Shown piece by piece: positions 16,512-24,408 of a stretch of DNA of 64,000 nt. The stretch is from Imperialibacter sp. EC-SDR9. Lineage in GTDB: Bacteria > Bacteroidota > Bacteroidia > Cytophagales > Cyclobacteriaceae. Position 1 is the first letter of the stretch. The number at the start of each line of letters is the position of its first letter. The DNA lies in contig NZ_LR701637.1 of assembly GCF_902498805.1 (NCBI RefSeq), forward strand, positions 698,762-762,761, read 5' to 3'. The notes under the pieces are model-generated. The model did no database searches. It saw only the letters and a program-made list of their open reading frames with translations, and was not told where the DNA came from. The position numbers and the translations under genes are program-made.

Positions 16512-19340
16512 ATGGAAACATCTTTCAAAAACAGAGCTATAAAAGCTATCTTTTTCTTGCTTTTAGGGCTTCTGCCCTCACTTTTGGCCCAAAGCCAAAC
16601 TGTTGACTTAGATTCACAGATTCCAGTCGATAAAAATGTCAGGATCGGCACGCTGAAAAATGGAATGAAATACTATATCCGACACAACGACCGTCCCGAA
16701 GACCGGGTGGAGTTGCGGTTGGTAGTAAATACCGGGTCGATTCTGGAGGATCCAAGCCAACTCGGCCTTGCTCACTTCACGGAGCACATGGCCTTCAATG
16801 GCACAAAGAATTTCAAGAAAAATGAAATCGTCAATTACCTGCAATCTATAGGTGTGCAGTTTGGAGCGGACTTAAATGCCTACACCAGCTTTGATGAAAC
16901 GGTCTACATTCTGCCGATTCCCACAGACGATGAAAAAATTGTCAACCAGGGACTTCAGATTCTGGAAGACTGGGCACACAATCTCACTTTTGAAGGAGAG
17001 GAAATAGACAAAGAGAGGGGTGTGGTGATTGAAGAGTGGAGGCTTGGTCAAAGTGGTGAGCGCCGCATGCTCGACAAATACCTGCCAGTGATTTATAAGG
17101 ATTCGAGGTATGCGGAGCGCCTTCCAATAGGCACCAAAGAAAACCTGGAGACCTTCCCGCATGAAGCGATCAAGCGGTTTTACAAAGACTGGTACCGTCC
17201 TGACCTGATGGCTGTGGTAGCCGTGGGCGATATTGATGTAGCAGTGATGGAGGCCAAGATTCAAAAGTACTTTGGAAGGATACCTGTGGCTAAAAGCCCA
17301 AAGAAAAGGGAAGAGTTTAAGGTGCCTGATCATGCCGATACCTATGTTTCTGTGTTGGCTGACAAAGAAGCTACCTTCGCCCAGGTTCGCCTATATTTCA
17401 AAACCGACCCGGAAGAGGAGACAAAAGCCAGTGACTACAGAGACTTTCTTGTAGAGAGAGCTTTTACCGGGATGTTGAATAAGCGGCTACAGGAGCTAAC
17501 GAGAGAAGCTGAGCCACCATTTGTATACGCAAGCACCAGCCATGGCGGCACCTGGGCAAGAACGAAAGATGCATTTCAGGCCTTTGCGGTAGCAAATGAA
17601 AAAGACATAAAAGGCGGACTTCAGGCCATGATTACCGAGCTGGAGCGGGTTCGTAGGCATGGGTTTACTTCAGGCGAGTTAAAGCGCTACAAGCTCGACT
17701 TGCTGAAATCATACGAAGTCGCCTACAACGAAAGAGACAAGTCGGAGTCGGAGAATTATGTGGACGAATATGTCAATAATTTCCTCGAAAAGGAGCCGAT
17801 TCCGGGCATTGAGTGGGAATACAACTTTGCAAAGGAGTATGTTGAAGGCATTGGTCTTGATGAGGTAAATGCGCTTATCGAAAAATGGATCACAAAAGAA
17901 AATAGGGTAGTGGTGATCACCGCACCTGACAAGGAGGGTGTGGTGCTGCCAACTGAGGATGAAGTGAAAGGCGTGCTCAACAGGATCAGGATATTAAAAG
18001 TTGATCCTTACGAGGACGAAGATTTTGGTGAGAGCCTGATGACCACCTTGCCCAAGCCAGGCAGCATTGTGTCAGAGAAAAAGAACGAGGCGTTGGGTAT
18101 TACCGAGCTCGACCTTTCGAATGGAGTGAAGGTGTTTTTGAAGCCGACCGACTTCAAGAACGACGAAATAGTGATGACTACCTGGAGTCCCGGGGGGCAC
18201 AGCCTTGCTTCCGATGCCGACTACCAGTCTGCCTCTAATGCGGCCTCTTTGGTGGATCAGGGCGGTATTGCCGACTACGATATTACCACTTTGCAAAAAG
18301 TGCTTGCAGGAAAGAGCCTTGGCGTTACGCCATTTATCAGAGAGTTGAGTGAGGGCGTGCAGGGCAGCACGACGCCAGCTGACATGGAAACGTTCTTCCA
18401 GCTGACGAATATGTATTTCACAGCCCCAAGAAAGGACGAAAAAGCGTTCCAGTCATTTATCACAAAGAACAAGTCCATCTTGTCGAATGTGATGGCCAAC
18501 CCACAGTACTACTTTGTGGATCAGGTGCAACGTACGCTTTCCAACAACAGCATCAGAGGAGGCGGCTTCCCGACAGAGGCCGATTTGGATAAAATCGATC
18601 TGGACAAAGCGTTCGCCTTTTACCAGGACAGGTTCAGTGATGTGAGCGACTTCACTTTTTTCTTTGTCGGAGCATTTAAAGTAGACGAGATCAAGCCTAT
18701 GCTGGAGCAGTACATTGCCAGCTTGCCAGCCTCAGGAAGAAAAGACCAGTGGAAGGACGTTAGTCCACGGCCACCAAAGGCGCCGTTGGAGAAAATAGTG
18801 AAGAAAGGAGTCGATCAAAAGAGCCAGGTAATCATGTATTGGGATACAGAGCAGGAGTTTGATAGGAAACAGTCATATTATCTGTCAAGCTTTGGGGAGG
18901 TAATGACCATTAAGCTGGTTGAGTTACTTCGTGAGGAAAAAGGTGGTGTGTACGGCGTAGGGGCCAATGCCAATGCAGAGAACATGCCGTACGACCACTA
19001 TACCTTCCAGGTAAGCTTCCCTTGCGGACCAGAAAATGTTGAGGAGCTGGTGACGGCTACCCTGGATGAGCTGAAGAAGCTCCAGAAGGAAGGCGTGAGT
19101 GCTGAAGACTTGAAAAAAATTAAGGAAGGTCAACGTCGGCAACTGGAGGTTAGTTTGAAAGACAATAGCTTCTGGGCCAATACCCTGCGCAGCTATTATT
19201 ATCAAGGATGGGATCCTGAAGGTATCCTGAAAGCGAAAGAAAGGATTGAAACCCTGACTTCAAAAGACATGCAGGAGGCGGCTAAGAAATATATCGATCC
19301 TGAGAAGTTCATCAAGTTGGTGTTGATGCCGGAAGAATAG
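16512..19340 (+). CDS. M16-family zinc metallopeptidase, exported
   Basis: 942 residues with a signal peptide (AIFFLLLGLLPSLLAQSQ, cleavage near residue 28). The inverted zinc motif HFTEH is at 88-92, and the third ligand glutamate is in ERGVVIEEW (about 174). The chain has the four-domain layout of pitrilysin/insulinase-type proteases: an active N-terminal half and an inactive C-terminal half (GLGQSGER region; later KGGVYGVGANANAENM, a conserved substrate-binding segment). Length agrees with the PqqL-like periplasmic group of about 930 residues. It probably degrades peptides or processes proteins in the periplasm. It is monocistronic: a strong terminator follows its stop within 25 bases. Confidence 0.93.
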   Translation: METSFKNRAIKAIFFLLLGLLPSLLAQSQTVDLDSQIPVDKNVRIGTLKNGMKYYIRHNDRPEDRVELRLVVNTGSILEDPSQLGLAHFTEHMAFNGTKNFKKNEIVNYLQSIGVQFGADLNAYTSFDETVYILPIPTDDEKIVNQGLQILEDWAHNLTFEGEEIDKERGVVIEEWRLGQSGERRMLDKYLPVIYKDSRYAERLPIGTKENLETFPHEAIKRFYKDWYRPDLMAVVAVGDIDVAVMEAKIQKYFGRIPVAKSPKKREEFKVPDHADTYVSVLADKEATFAQVRLYFKTDPEEETKASDYRDFLVERAFTGMLNKRLQELTREAEPPFVYASTSHGGTWARTKDAFQAFAVANEKDIKGGLQAMITELERVRRHGFTSGELKRYKLDLLKSYEVAYNERDKSESENYVDEYVNNFLEKEPIPGIEWEYNFAKEYVEGIGLDEVNALIEKWITKENRVVVITAPDKEGVVLPTEDEVKGVLNRIRILKVDPYEDEDFGESLMTTLPKPGSIVSEKKNEALGITELDLSNGVKVFLKPTDFKNDEIVMTTWSPGGHSLASDADYQSASNAASLVDQGGIADYDITTLQKVLAGKSLGVTPFIRELSEGVQGSTTPADMETFFQLTNMYFTAPRKDEKAFQSFITKNKSILSNVMANPQYYFVDQVQRTLSNNSIRGGGFPTEADLDKIDLDKAFAFYQDRFSDVSDFTFFFVGAFKVDEIKPMLEQYIASLPASGRKDQWKDVSPRPPKAPLEKIVKKGVDQKSQVIMYWDTEQEFDRKQSYYLSSFGEVMTIKLVELLREEKGGVYGVGANANAENMPYDHYTFQVSFPCGPENVEELVTATLDELKKLQKEGVSAEDLKKIKEGQRRQLEVSLKDNSFWANTLRSYYYQGWDPEGILKAKERIETLTSKDMQEAAKKYIDPEKFIKLVLMPEE

Positions 19341-19362
19341 GGGAAATAGAAAGATATAATCA

Positions 19363-19393
19363 GGGCATGCCTAATAGGTATGCCCCTTTTTTT
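19363..19393 (+). terminator. Rho-independent terminator after the M16 peptidase gene
   Basis: Stem GGGCATGCC / GGTATGCCC (nine pairs including one G-T), loop TAATA, followed by C and seven T. It begins 22 bases after the peptidase stop codon. Confidence 0.85.
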
Positions 19394-19703
19394 GGCACCT
19401 TTTTAAAAACGATCATGTTTCTACAAGGCTAATATTACCAAACCCTGTTGTTTTTCTGATTGGCCCAAACCACAAGTAACGTTCGAACAAATGCAGTGCT
19501 TCTTCACCTGGGTGAGCGCTGGAGATAATACCCTACTAGTTCATTCACGATTTCATCAAAATGTTCATCAACAACTGCGGATGTTTGATTGAGGTGAAGA
19601 TTAGAGCAAACAGAGGGTCAATACGTTGATTTGCTCTACTTTTGGCTACCAACCTAGGCGTTCTATTGGCGTAAATGAGAGCTGGGTTAACTATATTTAT
19701 GAT
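19394..19703. other. Intergenic stretch with a possible minus-strand gene remnant
   Basis: No intact gene is seen in these 310 bases. On the minus strand, codons 19532-19413 read without a stop as a protein-like segment containing HPGEEALHLFERYLWFGP and ending NISLVET before TGA. Just upstream, in another frame, lies HFDEIVNELVGYYLQRS. Together they look like the frameshifted tail of a decayed gene. I cannot name the family. This region marks the start of an accessory pocket that also carries hicBA and a broken DUF559 gene. Confidence 0.3.
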
Positions 19704-19931
19704 ATGGAAAGAAAAATAGATTTACATATAGAAAAATTACCAGAAGGGGTCTACCTGGCAACTTCTGATGCTATTCAGGGGCTGGTTGCCCAGGGAAGGA
19801 CAATTTCGGAAACGCTTGAGATCGCCAGAGATGTGGCCAAGAAACTGCTCGAAGCGCAGGAAGGAACTAATCCCATTGTGCTTCCTGAGTTCGATAATGA
19901 GTTTGATCTTCCGCTGGTGATTGGGATGTAA
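19704..19931 (+). CDS. hicB: HicB-like antitoxin
   Basis: 75 residues from the ATG at 19704; the frame is open further upstream to 19626 but that part does not look like the family. The fold is the small HicB alpha/beta domain: two strands (KIDLHIEKLPEGVYLATS), then GLVAQGRTISETLEIARDVA, the typical helix following the G-x-T motif, ending in an acidic tail with PLVIGM. HicB antitoxins bind and neutralise HicA and often autoregulate the operon, but no separate DNA-binding domain is visible in this short form. The TAA overlaps the ATG of hicA by one base. The antitoxin-first order is the reverse of the E. coli hicAB arrangement but is common elsewhere. Confidence 0.85.
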   Translation: MERKIDLHIEKLPEGVYLATSDAIQGLVAQGRTISETLEIARDVAKKLLEAQEGTNPIVLPEFDNEFDLPLVIGM

Positions 19932-20158
19932 TGGGTAGGTTGTCGGGCTTTAAATACCGTGAGATTGTAAAAATGCTAAAAAAGCTAGGTTTTTCATTTC
20001 ATAGGCAAGCGGCCGGTAGCCATGAAATTTGGTGGAACGAAAGCACTGGTAGATTCACCACAATACCCAATCATCCTGGAGATATGCCAGAGGGAACTTT
20101 GAGAGCAATTCTCAAGCAATGCGATATTGCACCAGAAGAATTTCTTAAAATGAAGTAG
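19931..20158 (+). CDS. hicA: HicA toxin (mRNA interferase)
   Basis: 75 residues. HicA toxins are small double-stranded-RNA-binding-fold ribonucleases that cut mRNA and are inhibited by HicB. Visible family features are the N-terminal FKYREIVKMLKKLGF, the catalytic His31 in AAGSHEIW, and the IPNHPGDMPEGTLRAILKQ segment near the C-terminus. All core motifs are intact, so it is expected to be active. It is translated from an ATG overlapping the hicB stop codon. The pair lies in a small accessory pocket between the M16 peptidase terminator and a decayed DUF559 gene, which suggests acquisition by transfer. Confidence 0.9.
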   Translation: MGRLSGFKYREIVKMLKKLGFSFHRQAAGSHEIWWNESTGRFTTIPNHPGDMPEGTLRAILKQCDIAPEEFLKMK

Positions 20159-20195
20159 AGGCTCTTTTTCGAAGAGGCTTTATTAGAGCCATAAT

Positions 20196-20583
20196 TTAAT
20201 TTTCCGTTAAAGCGTTTCTAATTTCCTCGAGCACCATAAGAATATTCCTCTCAACTTCTTCATTGGTGAATCTAATCACTCTCAGGTCATGCTCCGTTAG
20301 GTCGTGGGTTCTCCCTCCATCATATTCATTTTGCTCTTTAAGGTCATGAATTTTGCCACCCGGATCTATCACTAGTTTCGCTTCATGACAGTAAAAAATG
20401 ACAGTAAAAATCTGCAATGAAACCAGCCACGGGATGCTGCCTTCTAAACTTATGTCCGCCTAGCTTTCGTCCTCTGAGGTTTTGCCATAGCAGGTCTTCT
20501 GCTGCTGTGTGGTTCTTGCGCATATTTATTGCGTACTCGAAGAGGTTGCCTTGTGCGTTTTTGTGGAAGTCTCGTTTCGGCAT
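20196..20583 (-). pseudogene. DUF559 (Vsr-like endonuclease fold) gene, frameshifted
   Basis: Two overlapping minus-strand frames together give one DUF559 protein of about 125 residues. The first part (ATG at 20583) reads MPKRDFHKNAQGNLFEYA through HKFRRQHPVAGFIADFYCH. The second part reads EAKLVIDPGGKIHDLKEQ through HDLRVIRFTNEEVERN. The switch of frame falls at a perfect 13-base tandem duplication (20385-20410); deleting one copy restores FYCHEAKLVID. In addition, the segment VIDPGGKIH replaces the usual VIE-x-DG-x-H pattern of the family, so a likely metal ligand is also lost. DUF559 proteins are relatives of very-short-patch-repair endonucleases with no settled function. A repeat element lies just in front of the gene. 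I regard it as inactive unless the duplication is an assembly error or phase-variable. Confidence 0.85.
20385..20410. repeat. 13-bp perfect tandem duplication inside the DUF559 gene
   Basis: ATGACAGTAAAAA occurs twice in a row (20385-20397 and 20398-20410). Thirteen is not a multiple of three, so the duplication shifts the minus-strand DUF559 reading frame by one base. It is the direct cause of the split gene. Confidence 0.95.
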
Positions 20584-20602
20584 CTGTATTTCAAGGTGTT
20601 TT

Positions 20603-20697
20603 CCTCACCCCGGCCCTCTCCTTTGGGAGAGGGGGCTCGCTCAGCAGGCTGCCGAGTTACTTAATCCTTCTCCCCGGGGAGAAGGGCAGGGATGAGG
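20603..20697. repeat. Palindromic REP-like element in front of the DUF559 gene
   Basis: About 95 bases with imperfect inverted ends (CCTCACCCCGGCCCT on the left, AGGGCAGGGATGAGG on the right, 13 of 15 matching). It encloses two hairpins: CCCTCTCC-ttt-GGGAGAGGG near 20615 and the perfect 20-base palindrome CCTTCTCCCCGGGGAGAAGG at 20666-20685. It is G+C-rich in an A+T-rich surround. Similar CCTCACCC...GGGAGAGGG units are scattered in many genomes and often sit next to DUF559 genes. The rest of 20698-20954 shows nothing recognisable. Confidence 0.7.
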
Positions 20698-20954
20698 TTT
20701 CTTCTTCAAGATATTTATTCCAGAAGCAAATCAAAAACCATTATTAATTGGGAATTGTACTCCCTCAGCTCGATTTTACTTAGATAAGGTAATAAAATAC
20801 TATATTCTCCATTATTTACCGAAGGGCTGACTTTACTACCATGAAATAGCCATAAGGAATACCCTACCCAACGGAATGAATAACCAGTCAACAGACTACG
20901 ATCTATTCCGTAATGGTACAGGCTATTCCATCTGGCCTCTAAAAAGTAAATTTT

Positions 20955-21170
20955 ATGCAGATGAAACTATTCAAGAAAGAAGAGCCACAACCAATAGAAG
21001 TAGCCGGACATGAGCTGTCTTGCCCGATTTGCTACAACAAACTGTTCTGGTCAAGGAGGGCTCAAATGAATTCCGCTGTGTCAAGCTTCTTCAACCTCGA
21101 CTGGACTGACCGAACCGCCACTTGCTTTGTCTGCTCAGAATGTACGCATATAGAGTGGTTCCTGGGGTAA
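20955..21170 (+). CDS. Small zinc-ribbon-like protein (hypothetical)
   Basis: 71 residues, or 69 if the second ATG (20961) is used. Two Cys pairs, C23-P-I-C26 and C60-S-E-C63 (with another Cys at 57), flank a central WSRRAQMNSAVSSFFNLDW segment and predict a single zinc ribbon. The C-terminus ends in HIEWFLG. Similar short proteins of unknown function are widespread in Bacteroidota and other phyla. It may bind nucleic acid or act as a metal-binding scaffold, but no partner is indicated. The neighbouring gene on the opposite strand ends two bases beyond its stop codon. Confidence 0.65.
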   Translation: MQMKLFKKEEPQPIEVAGHELSCPICYNKLFWSRRAQMNSAVSSFFNLDWTDRTATCFVCSECTHIEWFLG

Positions 21171-21171
21171 T

Positions 21172-22773
21172 TTATTGCGAATCTGTTTTAACCATGACTT
21201 TTTGAGAGGCCACGCCATGGCGCCCAAGAAAAGCAACCAACCCCACCAAACACCCCCAAGCCAACCAATCCCCCATCTTCGAGTAGACAGTTGCTATTCC
21301 TTTCGTTGCCAGATGACTGACCATCACATGCTCACCCACTGAGCTAAAGTCATTGGAGCCTAGTACTTTTCCATAGTAGTCTGAAGCAATGGATGTGGCA
21401 TTGCTAACGGGGCGCAGCAGCGAAAAACCATTTTCTATAGCTCTGACTTTGGCCATCCAGGCGTGATACGGAGCAATCTCTTTCCAGTCGCCGGAAGGGA
21501 GCAGCATTATGTCAGCGTTTTGCTGCCCTGCCTGCCTCATCAGGTAGGGGAAGTCGGCGTCGTAGCAAATGGAGATCGCAATACGCCCAAATTCGGTGTC
21601 GATTACAGGAACCTTTCCATCGCCGTGTATGCTGGGCTCTACCAGCGGCACAGGCTTATTTTTGAAAAAGGTGTTGAGCACTTGCCCATCAGGGCCAATA
21701 AACAAAGCCTTGTTCTCCAGGTACTTCGAGCCCATGGTGACTTCGCCGGGGATAATAGAGGCCATTGTTAACAGCAGATAGAATTGGTTTTCATTTGCCA
21801 AACGCCTGGCTTTGGCAATAAGCTTGGCTTCCGTGGCTTTGGTGGTAAAAAGGAGCCCTTCGGAAAAAGAGACAACCCTGGCCCCGGCAATTGCTTCCTT
21901 TTTAGCGACAGAGAGCATGCTGTCCTGAAAGGCTTCCATTTGTCGATGAGAAGCACCGAAAATTGGGTCACCTGGGTTTTCAATAAACTTCACCAAACCT
22001 TTGTTTAGCTCCTGGAGTTCTGGGGAGGTTTGCGTAAGCTTGGCCAGATCAACATCCAGTCGGCTTCCAAACACAGCTTCATAGGTTGACTGAAGCAACT
22101 CAAGGTTTTGCCCTGTGATGCCAGCCACCCTTACAGTAGTTGTTTCGTCCTGCCATAGTGTGTTGATTCTTAGGCTTCCGCCAATTAGGATCACTGTAAA
22201 GATTGATAAGAAGACAGTAGCTGGTTTTTTTATTGAGGAAAACCTAAGGCCGTTGGAATACCATGCCACCAAAAGTGCTGAAACCCAGGTAATGAGAAAG
22301 GTAACACCCCATAAGCCAGTAACAGCAACTAGCTGCATCAAAACATCATTATTCACCTGGGTATAACCAATCGATCCCCAGGTGCCACCCCCATCGAAAC
22401 CATTGAGGTAGTCGTAAGCCACATAGAGGCACGGAAACAGCAGAGTAGCATACCAGCCCTCAACTCTTTTTGAAAGCAAGCGGAAAAGAAAGAAGGGAAT
22501 CAAGTGCTTCAAAGCACCAATCAGTGCGATCACCACAAATACGATGGTAGGGAAAGGCATGACTTTGTAACTGCCAATCAACGACGAAACGTAAAGAACC
22601 GACAACCCCATTAACAGGCTTTTCCAGGGCTTGTATTCTTTCATCAACAAAATAAGGAAGGCCGGAGCTACCCAGGCAGCCGGAGCAAACATCCATTTAA
22701 CTGATAACAGTGAGAAGCTGATCGTGGCCAACAGCCAAAGTGCAATAGTTTTTGTGTTTGTGAAAGTTTTCAT
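21172..22773 (-). CDS. Lnt-like membrane protein with CN-hydrolase domain
   Basis: 533 residues from the ATG at 22773; the frame is open to 22878 but that part is not protein-like. Six or so N-terminal hydrophobic helices (about 10-200) are followed by a carbon-nitrogen hydrolase domain and a final helix near 510. The Glu-Lys-Cys triad is visible: E305 in VSFSEGLLF, K371 in FFKNKPVPLVEP and C403 in ISICYDADFPY. This layout is that of apolipoprotein N-acyltransferase (Lnt), which acylates the N-terminal Cys of lipoproteins. However, the sequence is divergent and the Bacteroidota are known to use an unrelated enzyme (Lnb), a relative of which is at 46534. So it is an Lnt-family amidase/acyltransferase of uncertain substrate. 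It is encoded 158 bases downstream of a membrane AraC regulator. Confidence 0.75.
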   Translation of the reverse strand: MKTFTNTKTIALWLLATISFSLLSVKWMFAPAAWVAPAFLILLMKEYKPWKSLLMGLSVLYVSSLIGSYKVMPFPTIVFVVIALIGALKHLIPFFLFRLLSKRVEGWYATLLFPCLYVAYDYLNGFDGGGTWGSIGYTQVNNDVLMQLVAVTGLWGVTFLITWVSALLVAWYSNGLRFSSIKKPATVFLSIFTVILIGGSLRINTLWQDETTTVRVAGITGQNLELLQSTYEAVFGSRLDVDLAKLTQTSPELQELNKGLVKFIENPGDPIFGASHRQMEAFQDSMLSVAKKEAIAGARVVSFSEGLLFTTKATEAKLIAKARRLANENQFYLLLTMASIIPGEVTMGSKYLENKALFIGPDGQVLNTFFKNKPVPLVEPSIHGDGKVPVIDTEFGRIAISICYDADFPYLMRQAGQQNADIMLLPSGDWKEIAPYHAWMAKVRAIENGFSLLRPVSNATSIASDYYGKVLGSNDFSSVGEHVMVSHLATKGIATVYSKMGDWLAWGCLVGLVAFLGRHGVASQKVMVKTDSQ

Positions 22774-22778
22774 AATGT

Positions 22779-22797
22779 CTTTGTTTTTTGAACAAAG
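22779..22797. promoter_or_regulatory. Inverted repeat in front of the Lnt-like gene
   Basis: CTTTGTT / AACAAAG separated by five bases, ending six bases upstream of the start codon at 22773 (minus strand). It could be an operator or a leader hairpin that affects translation. The AraC-type regulator encoded immediately upstream is a candidate binder (inference). Confidence 0.3.
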
Positions 22798-22931
22798 GAG
22801 ACATATTGTACTCACTCCCACGACCGACTGCCGGAAGTCGAACGCTTTTTCAAAAAAATTGCAAAAGGTTACTCCCACTTCCAGGCTACTAAATGTTTTT
22901 TTGCCGGGACAGAAATCCGAAGCTTTTTTAT

Positions 22932-24077
22932 TCAGGTTGAAGCGGCCAGTTTCTGAAGAGCTTCTTTCCTAAATGAAGAAGGAGTGGTTCCCGTCTTTTC
23001 TTTGAAGATGGTGTTGAACGACGACTTGGAATTGAAACCGACCTCGTAGAGAACTTCCAGTACTGTAAGCTTTGAGTCGGGTGAATTGGACAGGATGGTC
23101 ATCGCCTCATTGATCCGGTAAGAATTGATAAAGTCATAGTAGTTCTGACCGAACAGCTCATTCAGCACTTGAGAAAGTTTCCTGGGGGCCACGTCCAGTT
23201 TTGCGCACAGCTGCTCAAGACTTATTTCTGGATCCAGGTATGGTTTTTCATTTTCCATCAGCTGAATCAGTTTGTCCTTCAGTGCTTGTTTTTCTTCGCT
23301 CCCAAGAGATGAGCTTGTGTATTTGGCAGTGTCCTTTTTTTCAAGCCCTGCGAATATTTCAGGTTGTTGTAAGCCTTTGAAAACGACAGCATTCACGAAA
23401 AGAAAAAAGAGCCCCACCACTATGGCAAAGGTGGGCTGAAACCAGGCGTCAAGCCCTGCATATGGAGCCATCACATTCACGAGGGAAAATAATAGAATGC
23501 CTGTCATGGTCAGTATGAGGAAGCGTAGCCAGGCAAGGCTGATTTTTTCAGTGGATGAAAAAAGGTCTTTGATTCGCTGCTGATAGAAACTGATTCCCTT
23601 CAGTGCCAGAAAGAAGTAGGTCAAAACATGGCCATAAACTAAAGCTACTGAGAAATAGAAGCCCGGAGGCAGCTGTCGGTCGGCGATAGATTTTTGTATG
23701 AAAAGTTGTTCTTCCTGGCTGTAAGAGTGATAAAAGACCTGAAAAGTAATTGTGATAATTATAAAAGGAAGGAGATGAAGCAGGTGGGAAGTTTTCAGTT
23801 GAAACCCTTCATAAACTACTGACCGGGTGTAGAACAATAGCAAAGGACCGAGCAATAAGGCAAACCCGTCTTCGAGGTGGGCAATGGCCGGGTATTGTTG
23901 GTAAAAGCCGGTAAGGCCGATAAGGCCGTCGGAAAAATTGATTCCCAAAAACAGAAAGAATAAGGCGAGCAGTCGATTGCTTAGCTTTTTACCTTTTTTA
24001 AGGGCGAAGAGAAAAAAGGCAAGCAGCAATACTTGCAAGATAATGATGGGTAGAAGAGTATTTAAAACTATATCCAC
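22932..24077 (-). CDS. AraC-family regulator with N-terminal membrane domain
   Basis: 381 residues. Seven predicted transmembrane helices span about 5-240 (for example LLPIIILQVLLLAFFLFAL and FAIVVGLFFLFVNAVVF). A cytoplasmic linker rich in charged residues follows, and then a C-terminal AraC/XylS helix-turn-helix domain (about 280-378: ISLEQLCAKLDVAPRKLSQV, then VLEVLYEVGFNSKSSFNTIF). Such membrane-tethered AraC proteins are frequent in Bacteroidota and are thought to couple a membrane signal to transcription; their ligands are mostly unknown. The Lnt-like gene lies directly downstream on the same strand and is the obvious candidate target, together with its own promoter. Confidence 0.85.
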   Translation of the reverse strand: MDIVLNTLLPIIILQVLLLAFFLFALKKGKKLSNRLLALFFLFLGINFSDGLIGLTGFYQQYPAIAHLEDGFALLLGPLLLFYTRSVVYEGFQLKTSHLLHLLPFIIITITFQVFYHSYSQEEQLFIQKSIADRQLPPGFYFSVALVYGHVLTYFFLALKGISFYQQRIKDLFSSTEKISLAWLRFLILTMTGILLFSLVNVMAPYAGLDAWFQPTFAIVVGLFFLFVNAVVFKGLQQPEIFAGLEKKDTAKYTSSSLGSEEKQALKDKLIQLMENEKPYLDPEISLEQLCAKLDVAPRKLSQVLNELFGQNYYDFINSYRINEAMTILSNSPDSKLTVLEVLYEVGFNSKSSFNTIFKEKTGTTPSSFRKEALQKLAAST

Positions 24078-24088
24078 CGCTCTTCCTT

Positions 24089-24397
24089 TTACTGAAACAC
24101 AATATCCTTCAACACCTTCTCCCCAAACTCCTTCTTGAAGATGTCGAGTACCTTGGCTTTGTTTAAATTCATCTCGCTTTTGAGTGGGGCGGACGTAAGA
24201 CGCACGAACAACACGTTGTCTTTTACAAAAAGCTTGGAGGTGCGGCTGGCAATAGGCTTACCCATGAGTCGTTCCCAGGAAGCAAGCAGCCTGGTGTGAT
24301 CAAATTTCTCCTCAATATGGTAATTCTGGAGCATTTCCCTGATTACATCCTTCAGCTCCAGCGACTCGTTTTTTCTATCGTCCTTCTTTTTGTACAT
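24089..24397 (-). CDS. DUF721 / DciA-like protein
   Basis: 102 residues from the ATG at 24397; a TTG nine bases upstream is also possible. The DUF721 pattern is visible: SLELKDVIREMLQNY at the N-terminus, then LLASWERLMGKPIASRTSKL, then NVLFVRLTSAPLKSEM. The family includes DciA, which loads the DnaB helicase in many bacteria that lack DnaC. It starts 12 bases after the recF stop codon, so the two are probably co-transcribed. That fits a shared role in replication and is a common arrangement (recF next to a DUF721 gene). Function as helicase loader here is inferred, and the Bacteroidota form is short. Confidence 0.85.
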   Translation of the reverse strand: MYKKKDDRKNESLELKDVIREMLQNYHIEEKFDHTRLLASWERLMGKPIASRTSKLFVKDNVLFVRLTSAPLKSEMNLNKAKVLDIFKKEFGEKVLKDIVFQ

Positions 24398-24408
24398 AAC
24401 TTCCAATC

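Noticed and set aside
19626..19703. Upstream extension of hicB by 26 codons
   Set aside because: The extra part does not match HicB, and the ATG at 19704 gives the usual family length.
20417..20747. Two overlapping plus-strand frames of 72-92 codons over the repeat element
   Set aside because: They read through the palindromic unit and antisense to DUF559; typical spurious frames of this repeat family.
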